In this document: one piece after another, positions 1 to 7,991 of the stretch
Position numbering within the stretch: the stretch's first letter is position 1
How the letters are laid out: every line of letters begins with the position of its first letter
DNA from: Maioricimonas rarisocia
GTDB taxonomy: Bacteria > Planctomycetota > Planctomycetia > Planctomycetales > Planctomycetaceae
Direction: 5' to 3'
DNA: 64,000 nucleotides
NCBI RefSeq assembly: GCF_007747795.1
Contig: NZ_CP036275.1
Coordinates: forward strand, 682,001 to 746,000
Position numbers and translations under genes: made by a program
The notes under the pieces: generated by a model
What the model was told of the DNA's origin: nothing
Databases searched by the model: none
Seen by the model: only the letters and a program-made list of their open reading frames with translations

Positions 1-159
1 TGGCTTCGCCCGCGTCGCTCACTCCAGCCACGGGCCCACGACCGACCCAGGAATCGGGCGGCGGCTTTCTCGAAAGACCGGGACCGTGTAGGCTGACCAA
101 GGCATCGGCGAGTGCCGATGCGTGTGCCTGGCGATCTGCTCTTCCGGGGAGGTTCCACC

Positions 160-1176
160 GTGCGACTACTGCTGACCTGCCTGCTGCTGGCAAGCGGATC
201 GATCTCCGTTGCCGCCGATCCGATTCAGGTGACCGAGACTGACGAACGGGTTTTCATCGAGACGTCTGCACTGAAGGCGCAGATCAACAAGCGGGGTTAC
301 GTGACCGGCGTGTACCGGCAGACGTTCGTCGACAAGGCGACCGGCTTTCGCGACGCCGGCTTTGGACTCGATATCGCCGACTGGATCATGGAGCCCGGCA
401 GCGACGAGGCGTACCGCGACCGGCTCGACGAGGAACTCGTTTACCGGTTCGGGAATCTCTATCACGGCGACCGTCCCAAGCGGAGCATCGAGGGCCCGCA
501 GATCTGCACACAGGCGAAGGTGATGGACCCGCACGTCGTCCGCGGGAAGGACTTCGTCGCGGTGCGACAGCAGTTCCGCTACCGCACCGCCGCGCCGGGC
601 AAGAAGACGGGCTCGCTCTGGACGCAGTGGATCGTCTTTCCGCAGGGGAAGCGATACTTCATCTCGATGGACCGGATCGACGCCGTCAACGACAGCGACG
701 CCATGTTCCTGCGTGTCGACATGCCGGGCCACATCCGTCACTCAGACGGTGATACCTTCGAGAAGATCTACCTCAGCTATCACGGCGAGATTCCTTCGAG
801 CGAGTTCTTCGAAGACTTCGCACCCGATGCGAAGTTCAACTACCGCCGGGACTCCAATCCGGTGCCGGAGCGGTTCATCCGCGCCTATCGGCTTCGCGAT
901 CCGGAGACCGGCCGGCAGGGGCCATGGCTGGCCGGAATGACGCTCGATCCCGACGTGGTCCACGAAGCCTGGTGTCACCAGCGGGGCTACGTCTGCATGA
1001 TCGAGGAGTTCGGCGGACGGCCGGTCAAAGCGGGGGAGTCGTTCAGCGCAGCGTTCATCGTCGGCTACTTCGACAGCATCGACGAGATGCACCGCGTCTA
1101 CGACGAACACCACGGGACGACCGGTCTGACGGTCACCGCAGACGGCTGGAAGCTGACCGGACCGGCGGTCGACTGA
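160..1176 (+). CDS. secreted protein of unknown function
   Basis: I do not recognise a family. I chose the GTG start at 160 over the in-frame ATG at 112 because a strong ribosome binding site (GGGGAGG, 146-152) sits just before it and because it gives a clean signal peptide. That peptide is VRLLLTCLLLASGSISVAA, with cleavage expected before DPIQV. The mature part of about 319 residues is soluble, rich in aromatic residues and acids, and has no membrane segment. Its conserved-looking centre (FRYRTAA, WTQWIVFPQGKRYFISMDRI) and C-terminal half (CMIEEFGGRPVKAGESF) suggest an all-beta domain of the kind common in planctomycete exported proteins handling carbohydrates. That is inference. The gene converges on the oxidoreductase at 1183 with only 6 bp between the stops. 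Confidence 0.75.
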   Translation: MRLLLTCLLLASGSISVAADPIQVTETDERVFIETSALKAQINKRGYVTGVYRQTFVDKATGFRDAGFGLDIADWIMEPGSDEAYRDRLDEELVYRFGNLYHGDRPKRSIEGPQICTQAKVMDPHVVRGKDFVAVRQQFRYRTAAPGKKTGSLWTQWIVFPQGKRYFISMDRIDAVNDSDAMFLRVDMPGHIRHSDGDTFEKIYLSYHGEIPSSEFFEDFAPDAKFNYRRDSNPVPERFIRAYRLRDPETGRQGPWLAGMTLDPDVVHEAWCHQRGYVCMIEEFGGRPVKAGESFSAAFIVGYFDSIDEMHRVYDEHHGTTGLTVTADGWKLTGPAVD

Positions 1177-1182
1177 TCGACA

Positions 1183-2481
1183 CTACGTACCGGTCGGCTC
1201 GGTGCTGCCGGGCGGAATGGCGTCTCCCATTGCGGCAAACATGTCGTCGAACCCCGGCTTGAATACGTTGCCGACAAGAATGTCGACAACCAGTTGCTTG
1301 TAGTGGGGGTACGTCCGCAGGAAGTCTCCAAAGCTGAAGTCGGGGGCGTAGAAGGCGTAGACGAGCCTCCGGAAGTTTTCGACTCCTTCCGAGTACTCCG
1401 CCCGCCATGCTCCCAGCCGCTCTCCGGAGAGGTCGTTGGCCTCGAGTGCTTCGTGCGCCGCGTCGGCCGCGTATTCGCCCGACTTGAGAGCCAGGTGAAC
1501 TCCGGAGGAGTAGACCGGGTCGACGAAGCTGGACGCATCCCCGACGGCGACCCAGCCGGGGCCGGCAGACTGCGTCGACTTGTAGGAGTAGTCTTTGGTC
1601 GTGTGGTAACCGGTGTGCTGCGTGGCCTTTTCGAGCCGCTTCTGCAGCGCAGGGCAGCGCTCGAGCTCGCGGTTGTACGCCTCCTCGGCGGAGACGCCGC
1701 CGCCGAACATGTAGTCGAGGTTGCCGGTGCAGCCGACGCTGACGATGTCTTCACGCAGCGGGATGTACCAGAACCAGCTTTTCTTCCCTTCGGTCTGCAG
1801 GACGATGGTTGCCCCTTCATCCTTGCCGGGATCGCGCTGGGCCCCTTTCCAGTAAGTCCAGACGGTTGCCTTCTTCAGGTGCGGATCAGGAACCTTCAGG
1901 CCGAGCCGGTTGATAAGGAAGGCGGACTGGCCGCTGGCGTCGGCGACAACTTTGCTGCGGATCTCGCGGACCTCGGCGGTGGCTGCATCGCGGCCGATCT
2001 TCACCTTCACGCCCTGCGCGGTCTCGCCGTCGAACAGCACATCCATGACGTGGGCGTCGGTTCGGACGGTGGCACCCTTCGCGACGGCATTGTCGAGGAG
2101 CATCTTGTCGAAGTCCCCCCGCTCGACCTGCCAGGTCTGCGCACTTTCGTGCGGGTTCATGTCGTCGAAGTAGAAGGGAGCGGATTCCTTCCAGCCGTCC
2201 GAAACGAACTGGACACTGAATTTCTTGGGGAATGCGCTCGCCCTGAGCTGCTCGATCAGCCCCAGCCGCTCGAGCGTCCAGTAGGTCTCCGGGATGAGCG
2301 ACTCGCCCACGTGAAACCGCGGGACCGGGTGCCGCTCGAGGATGAGAACCGAATGTCCTTTTTCCGCCAGCAGCGCCCCGGTCGTCGCACCGGCGGGGCC
2401 GCCGCCGATGACGACAACGTCGTACGAGTCTTTCACTTCCGGCTGGAAGTCGTCGCAGGGAGGATAGTTGACCTGAATCAT
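1183..2481 (-). CDS. FAD-dependent oxidoreductase, flavin-dependent halogenase-like
   Basis: A protein of 432 residues with a Rossmann FAD site near the N-terminus (VVVIGGGPAGATTGALLAEK, about residues 22-41), ending in the conserved ER that contacts the ADP ribose. A second FAD-contacting motif is GWVAVGDASSFVDP at about 309-322. The HVGESLIPE segment (57-65) and WFWYIPL (236-242) match the GES and WxWxIP signatures of flavin-dependent halogenases and related geranylgeranyl-reductase-type enzymes. Many family members with WxWxIP do not halogenate, so the substrate is unknown. It needs reduced FAD from a partner reductase, and none is encoded nearby. The ATG at 2481 is preferred (GAGTGAG about 8 nt upstream); a GTG at 2490 would add three residues. 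No obvious operon partner. Confidence 0.85.
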   Translation of the reverse strand: MIQVNYPPCDDFQPEVKDSYDVVVIGGGPAGATTGALLAEKGHSVLILERHPVPRFHVGESLIPETYWTLERLGLIEQLRASAFPKKFSVQFVSDGWKESAPFYFDDMNPHESAQTWQVERGDFDKMLLDNAVAKGATVRTDAHVMDVLFDGETAQGVKVKIGRDAATAEVREIRSKVVADASGQSAFLINRLGLKVPDPHLKKATVWTYWKGAQRDPGKDEGATIVLQTEGKKSWFWYIPLREDIVSVGCTGNLDYMFGGGVSAEEAYNRELERCPALQKRLEKATQHTGYHTTKDYSYKSTQSAGPGWVAVGDASSFVDPVYSSGVHLALKSGEYAADAAHEALEANDLSGERLGAWRAEYSEGVENFRRLVYAFYAPDFSFGDFLRTYPHYKQLVVDILVGNVFKPGFDDMFAAMGDAIPPGSTEPTGT

Positions 2482-2655
2482 GAAGCTCACTCGAACCGTC
2501 TTGGTGGGAGGGTGCTGGCGTGGCTTGGTGGCGAGGCGTGGGATCGCCAGATTGACCGGCAGCTGTCCGCGCGTCTACGATCGTCGCATAAAGCAGCTCT
2601 CAATTGTAGTTGAGTTACTCCGTTTGGCCATATCCGCCTGAGGGGAGGTTCTGCC

Positions 2656-4125
2656 ATGTCGCTGACCCGTCGTTATTTCCTCAAGTCTGCCGCTGCCGGG
2701 GCCGCTGTTGCAGCGACCGGCGTCCACCATCTGCAAGCGGAAACATCACCCGTCAGCCGCAGCAGCAACGAGAAGCTCGGCTTCGCCATCGTCGGCGTTC
2801 GCGGACAGGGGAACAGCCACATCCGTTCCCTCGTTGGACGCGATGACGTCGAGATTCGTTACATCTGTGACGTCGACGAAACCGTCGGCCGCAAGCGTCA
2901 GGCAGAAGTTGCCGAGAAGCAGGGACGTGAGCCGGAATTCGTCCAGGACTTCCGCAAGGCTCTCGAAGATCCTTCCGTCGACTGCATCTCGACCGCCACA
3001 CCCAACCACTGGCACGCCCTGGTCTCGATCCTCTCGATGCAGGCCGGCAAGGACGTCTACGTCGAAAAACCGGTCTCGCACAACGTGTGGGAAGGCCGTG
3101 AAATGACCCGCTGGGCCCGGCACTTGGGACGCATCTGCCAGTGCGGCACGCAGTCCCGGTCGAGCCCGAGCCTGAAGGAAGCCGTCGACTTCGTGCAGAG
3201 CGGCAAGCTCGGCGCGATCCAGTATGCGATCGGCACCTGCTACAAGCCCCGCAAGAGCATCGGCCGGCTCGACAAGCCGCTGAACATCCCCTCCTCGATC
3301 GACTACGACCTGTGGTGCGGACCGGCGGCAAAGGTCGACCTGTACCGGCCGCAGCTGCATTACGACTGGCACTGGGACTTCAACACCGGCAACGGCGACA
3401 TGGGGAACCAGGGCATCCATCAGATGGACATCGCCCGCTGGTTCCTCGGCGAACAGGCCCTCTCGCCGCGGGTGATGAGCATCGGCGGCCGCCTCGGCTA
3501 CGTCGACGCCGGCAACACGCCGAACACCCAGATCGTCTACCACGACTTCGACAACGCGCCGCTCATCTTCGAGACCCGCGGCCTGCCGAAGAAGGGGCTC
3601 GACTGGAAGAACGGCATGGACAACTACCGCGGATCGCAGATCGGCGTGATCGTCCAGTGTGAAGACGGATACGTGGTCATTCCCTCCTACACCAAGGCGA
3701 CCGCATACACCAACGACGGTGAGGCGATCCAGACCTGGTCGGGTGGCGGCGGTCACCACGACAACTTCATCGCGGCCGTCCGGTCCGGCGATCACAAGGA
3801 CCTGAACGCCGACATCGAAGAAGGCCATCTCTCCAGCGCCCTGTGCCACACCGGTGCGATCTCGCACCTGGTGGGTGAGAAGGCGACCGGTGAGCGGATT
3901 GCCTCGTCCGTTCGCGGCAACGCCCGGGCGGCCGACTCGTTCGAGCGGATGGCTTCGCATCTCGACGCCAACGGCATCTCGATCGACGATCCGGTGCTGA
4001 CGCTCGGTCCGTGGCTCGAGATGGACCCGCAGGCGGAAACGTTCGTCGACAATGCCTCGGCCAACGCGCTGCTGAAGCGGAACTACCGCAAGGGCTTCGA
4101 GGTCCCGGTCTGCCCGGTCTCGTGA
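2656..4125 (+). CDS. Gfo/Idh/MocA family oxidoreductase with Tat signal
   Basis: A 489-residue NAD(P)-dependent dehydrogenase of the Gfo/Idh/MocA family, which acts on sugars, inositols or their derivatives. The N-terminus carries a twin-arginine signal (TRRYFLK, residues 4-10, then an alanine-rich stretch), so the folded enzyme is probably exported to the periplasm. The Rossmann nucleotide loop is AIVGVRGQGNSH (44-55). The family's EKP motif is at 137-139 (YVEKPVSHN), followed by the alpha/beta substrate domain with the WHWDFNTGNGDMGNQGIHQMD block. Start: ATG with GGGGAGG 8 nt upstream. The last 15 codons and the terminator behind them are copied almost exactly at 6503-6634, which is odd and treated as a finding. 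Planctomycete genomes carry dozens of paralogues, so the substrate cannot be named. Confidence 0.9.
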   Translation: MSLTRRYFLKSAAAGAAVAATGVHHLQAETSPVSRSSNEKLGFAIVGVRGQGNSHIRSLVGRDDVEIRYICDVDETVGRKRQAEVAEKQGREPEFVQDFRKALEDPSVDCISTATPNHWHALVSILSMQAGKDVYVEKPVSHNVWEGREMTRWARHLGRICQCGTQSRSSPSLKEAVDFVQSGKLGAIQYAIGTCYKPRKSIGRLDKPLNIPSSIDYDLWCGPAAKVDLYRPQLHYDWHWDFNTGNGDMGNQGIHQMDIARWFLGEQALSPRVMSIGGRLGYVDAGNTPNTQIVYHDFDNAPLIFETRGLPKKGLDWKNGMDNYRGSQIGVIVQCEDGYVVIPSYTKATAYTNDGEAIQTWSGGGGHHDNFIAAVRSGDHKDLNADIEEGHLSSALCHTGAISHLVGEKATGERIASSVRGNARAADSFERMASHLDANGISIDDPVLTLGPWLEMDPQAETFVDNASANALLKRNYRKGFEVPVCPVS

Positions 4126-4200
4126 TGCGGCTTCGTTGAATTGAAATGTGCAACCGGCACGCTTGCCTGAAGGGTGGGCGTGCCGGTTTTGCGTTGGTGG
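4072..4200 (+). repeat. direct repeat copy A (3' end of oxidoreductase gene plus terminator)
   Basis: Starts inside the last codons of the oxidoreductase gene (LKRNYRKGFEVPVCPVS and stop) and runs through the terminator hairpin to GGTGG at 4200. Copy B lies at 6503-6634. By hand alignment the two differ at about eight bases and three single-base indels over about 130 bp, and copy B would still encode LKRDYRKGFEVPVCPVS and stop. The pair brackets the DUF5131 and TcmP genes like the two ends of an integrated element. Confidence 0.85.
4152..4192 (+). terminator. rho-independent terminator of the oxidoreductase gene
   Basis: Inverted repeat AACCGGCACGC ... GCGTGCCGGTT (11-bp stem, about 15-nt loop) followed by a run of T. 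It lies 26 bp after the stop codon at 4125. The same hairpin recurs in repeat copy B. Confidence 0.85.
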
Positions 4201-4218
4201 GGCTCGAGCAATCGCACA

Positions 4219-4247
4219 TTGACGTTGGTGTACAGGCGTTCTAGGCT
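4219..4247 (+). promoter_or_regulatory. sigma-70-like promoter for the DUF5131/TcmP pair
   Basis: TTGACG, a 17-bp spacer, then TAGGCT, about 100 bp before the DUF5131 start codon. It lies just inside repeat copy A, so the two-gene insert appears to carry its own promoter. Confidence 0.45.
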
Positions 4248-4348
4248 GGTGGTGTGATCCAGTGACAACGTTGGGCGACCACCATCAACGGAAGTGCCGG
4301 GCGGGCCATTAACGCCACTCCGGGCCGCAAGGAAGCCGAAGGTGCCTC

Positions 4349-5275
4349 ATGAGTGCGTCGACGAAGATCCAGTGGTGCGATTCCACCTGCAACCCGACCA
4401 TGGGGTGTGACGGGTGTGAGCTGTGGACGGCCAAAGTGAAGAAGTGCTACGCCGGAACGTTGCACGTGCGCTTCGGCGGAGCGTCCAAGGGGTATGCTCC
4501 CTCATTCGAAGAGGTGACGCGTTTCCCTGGCCGGATGGAGCAGGCAACGCGCTGGCGGGATCTCAGTGGAACATCTCGCGTGAAGAAGCCCTGGCTCGAC
4601 GGCTATCCCCGACTGATTTTTGTCTCGGACATGTCAGACGCCATGTCGGACGGGGTTTCGTTCGAATTCCTGCAAGGTGAGGTGATCGACTGCGTGGCAT
4701 CAGATGGCGGCCGAAATCACCAGTGGCTCTGGCTGACGAAGCGGCCGAATCGTATGGCCGAGTTTTCAAACTGGCTTGCCCTGCAGGGGATCTGCTGGCC
4801 GTCGAATCTGTGGGCAGGGACAAGCGTGACCAGCCAACGAACCACGAGCCGCATCGAGCATCTGTTGCGGGTCGGTGACGAGAACACCATTCGATTTCTG
4901 TCGGTCGAGCCGCAATATGAGCAAGTCGACCTGGGCAAATGGCTTCCTCACCTGAACTGGGTGATTCAGGGAGGCGAGTCTGGACGAGGCGCCGCCCGGT
5001 TCGAGCTCGAGTGGGCGCGTCTGCTGATTGCCCAGTGCCGGGAGCACGGCGTGCCGTACTTTCTGAAGCAGCTTGGCGCATCTGTGACCAGCGACGGAAT
5101 GTCGCTGCGATTTGAAGATGGCCACGCCGGCAACTGGGACGAATGGCCGGACGATCTGCGTGTGCGGGAGTTGCCGACTCTACCCAAGGTTGGCAGTGGC
5201 GTTGCAGAGTCGCTGGCACGTAAACCTACGGACACAGCTTTCAGTGCGTGGGAGACAGGCTGCAGGAACGCCTGA
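4349..5275 (+). CDS. DUF5131 (phage Gp37/Gp68) family three-Cys-motif protein
   Basis: A 308-residue member of the family annotated as phage Gp37/Gp68 or DUF5131. The N-terminus IQWCDSTCNPTMGCDGC (7-23) followed by KKCYAG (31-36) is the family signature (usually WTDxTWNPxxGC...CxxCYA). The three conserved cysteines are C20, C23 and C33, with extra cysteines at 10 and 14. Other family blocks are present: LIFVSDMSD, WLWLTKRPNRM, LWAGTSV, IRFLSVEP and WVIQGGESG. The cysteine pattern and TIM-barrel-like blocks have been compared with radical SAM enzymes, but no reaction is known. The following gene (80 bp away, same strand) is TcmP, the family's named partner. The short 24-residue insert between C23 and C33 differs from the usual spacing, and W in the WTD motif is replaced by WCD. 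Confidence 0.85.
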   Translation: MSASTKIQWCDSTCNPTMGCDGCELWTAKVKKCYAGTLHVRFGGASKGYAPSFEEVTRFPGRMEQATRWRDLSGTSRVKKPWLDGYPRLIFVSDMSDAMSDGVSFEFLQGEVIDCVASDGGRNHQWLWLTKRPNRMAEFSNWLALQGICWPSNLWAGTSVTSQRTTSRIEHLLRVGDENTIRFLSVEPQYEQVDLGKWLPHLNWVIQGGESGRGAARFELEWARLLIAQCREHGVPYFLKQLGASVTSDGMSLRFEDGHAGNWDEWPDDLRVRELPTLPKVGSGVAESLARKPTDTAFSAWETGCRNA

Positions 5276-5355
5276 AACATGGCCGGTAGTGATGCGGCGA
5301 GAAAGGTTTGGTGAACCCGAAGGTAGAATCCTGAGAAGAAGGCGGGCCTTGGATT

Positions 5356-6474
5356 ATGAGTGTCGCTGATACGAATCCCGACTACTGGTCCGAATACTCG
5401 AACCTCCAGCACGTCAAACACGCCATTATCCGGAACTATCTCAATGGCTGGTTTCCGAAGCTTACCTTGGGCGAATCTGGGGTGCGGAGGTTGCTCTATA
5501 TCGATACACATGCTGGTCGAGGAAAACATCTGTCTGGAGAGCTTGGCTCACCTCTTGTTGCTTTGACAACGCTGCTCGAACATTCCGCGATGGAGCGGAT
5601 TCTCAGGCGTGCTGAGGTGCGTTACATCTTCATTGAGCGCGACGAGGCCAACCTCGAGTCGCTGCGTCAAGAATTGTCGCAGTGCGAAGTCCCTTCGAAG
5701 GTGATTGTCGATACCGCGGACGGTGATTGCTTTGAAATCATCACTGGCGCGATCGACCGATTGGAAGAGCAAGGGAGGCGGCTGGCACCAGGGTTCATCT
5801 TCCTTGATCCCTATGGCTTTAGGATTCCGGGGCAACTGCTTCGTCGGATCATGAAGATCCCCAAGACTGAATTGTTTGTCAATGTGATCTGGCGGGAGCT
5901 CGATATGGCGATCGCTCTTGCCAAACGCGGTTCGCAGCCGGGAATGGTCCGCACACTGGACTCTGTGTTCGATGGCGATGGTTGGCGGCAGATCGATGCC
6001 GGGACCAGCGATGAACGTGCCGAGCAATGTGCTGATGTGTTTCGTGCGATTAGCGGCGCCCAGTGGGGCACGCACATACGCATGATGGACAATAACCGTA
6101 TCCGGTACTTTCTTCTGCACTTGACCAATCACGATGCGGGACGTGACTTGATGAAGGAGTGTATCTGGAATGCGTGTCCCGATGGTGGATTTCTCGCCAG
6201 TAAATCTGACAACCCGAGGCAGCGATTGCTGATCGAGCCGGAGCCAGACCTCGGTCCACTTCGGCAGTGGATCAGGGATCAGCTTGCAACTGCTCCTCGC
6301 CGGTGGAAGAGCGACCTCACAAGTGCCCTCAGGCGAGAACTGTGGCTTGGCAAGCACTTGAACGGGTGCGTTCGCGACATGCGGCGAGAAGGGATGATTG
6401 CCGCAGATTCTTACGAAGGACAGTTTGCGGCGAAAAACAATCCGTTGCTGCACCTCGCGGAAGGTGAAGTGTGA
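5356..6474 (+). CDS. tcmP: three-Cys-motif partner protein TcmP
   Basis: A 372-residue protein of the TcmP family, named because it sits beside DUF5131 three-Cys-motif proteins, as here. It has a Rossmann methyltransferase-like core: motif-I-like YIDTHAGRGKH (48-58), an acidic end of strand 2 (IFIERDEANLESL, 91-103), a GDCFEII segment (123-129) and FIFLDPYGF (147-155), which resembles the DPPY motif of adenine-specific DNA methyltransferases. The C-terminal part includes a winged-helix-like stretch. The enzymatic target is unknown. Codon use looks more AT-rich than in neighbouring genes, consistent with acquisition. The gene ends 28 bp before repeat copy B. It may act in a phage-defence or DNA/RNA modification system with the preceding gene; that is inference from mobility and family context. 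Confidence 0.85.
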   Translation: MSVADTNPDYWSEYSNLQHVKHAIIRNYLNGWFPKLTLGESGVRRLLYIDTHAGRGKHLSGELGSPLVALTTLLEHSAMERILRRAEVRYIFIERDEANLESLRQELSQCEVPSKVIVDTADGDCFEIITGAIDRLEEQGRRLAPGFIFLDPYGFRIPGQLLRRIMKIPKTELFVNVIWRELDMAIALAKRGSQPGMVRTLDSVFDGDGWRQIDAGTSDERAEQCADVFRAISGAQWGTHIRMMDNNRIRYFLLHLTNHDAGRDLMKECIWNACPDGGFLASKSDNPRQRLLIEPEPDLGPLRQWIRDQLATAPRRWKSDLTSALRRELWLGKHLNGCVRDMRREGMIAADSYEGQFAAKNNPLLHLAEGEV

Positions 6475-6502
6475 ATGTCAGGACCGGTCCCAGCCTCCAG
6501 TT

Positions 6503-6634
6503 CTCAAGCGGGACTACCGCAAGGGCTTCGAGGTGCCGGTCTGCCCGGTCTCGTGACGCTGCTTCGTTGACGGTGAAATGTGCAACCGGCACGCTTGCCC
6601 TGAAAGGGTGGGCGTGCCGGTTTTGTGTTGGTGG
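6503..6634 (+). repeat. direct repeat copy B, a displaced 3' gene end
   Basis: Near-identical to 4072-4200. Read in frame it encodes LKRDYRKGFEVPVCPVS and a stop, i.e. the C-terminus of the Tat oxidoreductase, with no gene body upstream. It includes a second copy of the terminator hairpin (about 6573-6624, 11-bp stem with T run). Being symmetrical, that hairpin can also end transcription of the leftward XRE/DUF2442 gene, whose stop is at 6644. Confidence 0.85.
6573..6624 (+). terminator. terminator hairpin in repeat copy B
   Basis: AACCGGCACGC ... GCGTGCCGGTT followed by TTTTG. It sits about 100 bp behind the tcmP stop and 20 bp beyond the stop of the leftward XRE gene, so it probably serves as a two-way terminator. 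Confidence 0.7.
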
Positions 6635-6643
6635 AGGCTTCGA

Positions 6644-7597
6644 TCACGAGCGATTGCGACGCTTTGACCGGTGGCGGGCGTTCTCGGGGGCCTGCTGCCG
6701 CAGACGCGTCGCCAGCTGTTTCAGATAGTCATCGAGCGACCGTCCGTGCGCATCCGCCAGAGCGCGGAGTACGCCGCTGGTTGCCGGGGACCCCCCATGT
6801 TCAACACGCCGCAGGTGACGGGCGGTGATGCCGGGAACATCAGACTGTCGAAGTCCCGACTCCTCCCGCAGTTCGCGGATCGCCGCTCCGTAGCGGCGGT
6901 TGAACTCCTGCGATTTCTGCTGTGCGGCGACTGCAGCGACCGGGTCAACGATCTGTCGGAACTGCTCCCGGCCGAGGTGCACGTCGGCGTGGGGCCAGTA
7001 GAGAAAGACGCCGTCCTCGTCGATATCGAAGGCGGCGATCTTCTTCGAGTCAGTGCCGATCAGAGGCGAGAGCTTTTCCAGAGGCACGACCATCCGATCG
7101 AAGGCAGGGGAAAGCAGGACCAGGTTGTCCTGTTCCACCCAGGCGTCGACGATCGGCTGCGAGCCGTCTGCGTGCGTCATACCGCTGAACAACCGGTAGA
7201 TCAGTCCCGCGACGTTCTCTTCTTCTCGCTCTGCCGCAAGATGCAGGCGGTGTGGACTGCGGATGCCAAGCCGGGGCAGGCGCGCAGCCATTGCTTCGAT
7301 CGGCCCGGAGACGAACAGGAGATGCTTTGCATTGCTTTCGACCTTGTGTTCACCGCGTGCTCCCTTTTGGGGCAGATCGGCCAGCCGGGAGACGTAAAGT
7401 GTCTGGCAGGCCTGTGCTCGTTGCGAACTGGTTTGCTTCTGGCTCGAAACGGTCTGGAGATGGATCTGTTTGCGGTGCTGCGGAGGCAGGCGATTCAGCG
7501 ACGTTCGGCAGAGTTTCTCATACGCCGCGTTCGTCGCGATCACGTGAACACGTCGTCGGGCCGTCTGACGGCTCCTGTCTTCAGGTTTGGTTGCCAT
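6644..7597 (-). CDS. DUF2442 and XRE helix-turn-helix protein
   Basis: A 317-residue protein with three parts. Residues 1-130 are basic and show no recognisable domain. Residues about 143-220 match DUF2442 (FDIDEDGVFLYWPHADVHL, the usual LYWPxLDxDLS block). Residues 238-292 form an XRE-type helix-turn-helix (IRELREESGLRQSDVPGI then RHLRRVEHG). DUF2442 proteins often sit beside DUF4160 proteins in toxin-antitoxin-like pairs, and here the DUF4160 gene is 7 bp upstream in the same operon. The DNA-binding domain suggests this is the antitoxin or autoregulator. The long N-terminal extension is unusual for DUF2442, which is typically about 80-100 residues. The C-terminal tail is very basic (RHRSKRRNRS). 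Confidence 0.75.
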   Translation of the reverse strand: MATKPEDRSRQTARRRVHVIATNAAYEKLCRTSLNRLPPQHRKQIHLQTVSSQKQTSSQRAQACQTLYVSRLADLPQKGARGEHKVESNAKHLLFVSGPIEAMAARLPRLGIRSPHRLHLAAEREEENVAGLIYRLFSGMTHADGSQPIVDAWVEQDNLVLLSPAFDRMVVPLEKLSPLIGTDSKKIAAFDIDEDGVFLYWPHADVHLGREQFRQIVDPVAAVAAQQKSQEFNRRYGAAIRELREESGLRQSDVPGITARHLRRVEHGGSPATSGVLRALADAHGRSLDDYLKQLATRLRQQAPENARHRSKRRNRS

Positions 7598-7604
7598 GCT
7601 GATC

Positions 7605-7865
7605 TCAGATGCCGTGGATGCTTTCCCACTGTTCCAGGAGCTCTGCTCGATGCTGGTCTGCGAGTGCTGTCAGATCCTTCAGAGTCCGACTCGAAGGCCG
7701 CTTCTTCGACCAGCAGACTTCCACCATTTCTGACGGATCGAACAGGAAGTGCATCTTGACTTCCCATTCCCCGTCCCGTTTGGCGTGGAAGTGGGGTGGT
7801 TCGTGGTCATTCGACCAGAACCAGATTTTCAGTCCTGCGATTGCGAACGCTTCGACAGTCGCCAT
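7605..7865 (-). CDS. DUF4160 domain protein, possible toxin of a TA pair
   Basis: An 86-residue protein that matches DUF4160 over its whole length: GLKIWFWSNDHEPPHFHAKR (11-30), with the family's HxPPHxH block, then a short strand region and a C-terminal helix (LADQHRAELLEQWESIHG). DUF4160 genes are usually the first gene of a two-gene unit with a DUF2442 partner, as seen here (7 bp gap to the XRE/DUF2442 gene). Such pairs are commonly annotated as putative toxin-antitoxin modules, but activity has not been shown from anything visible here. Length is normal and no defects are seen. Confidence 0.85.
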   Translation of the reverse strand: MATVEAFAIAGLKIWFWSNDHEPPHFHAKRDGEWEVKMHFLFDPSEMVEVCWSKKRPSSRTLKDLTALADQHRAELLEQWESIHGI

Positions 7866-7991
7866 ATCAATTCTATTCCCTGGCCGGACATTGTGGAATA
7901 GATGGTGTTTCTGATTTGTCCGGTGGTGGGGTGCGTGGCGCCCGGATCCGCTGGGTCGACGCGATCACGATGACTGCCGGAATCGAGAGGG

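Noticed and set aside
4201-6502. Integrase or transposase inside the repeat-bounded insert
   Set aside because: Only the DUF5131 and TcmP genes are encoded; no recombinase motif on either strand.
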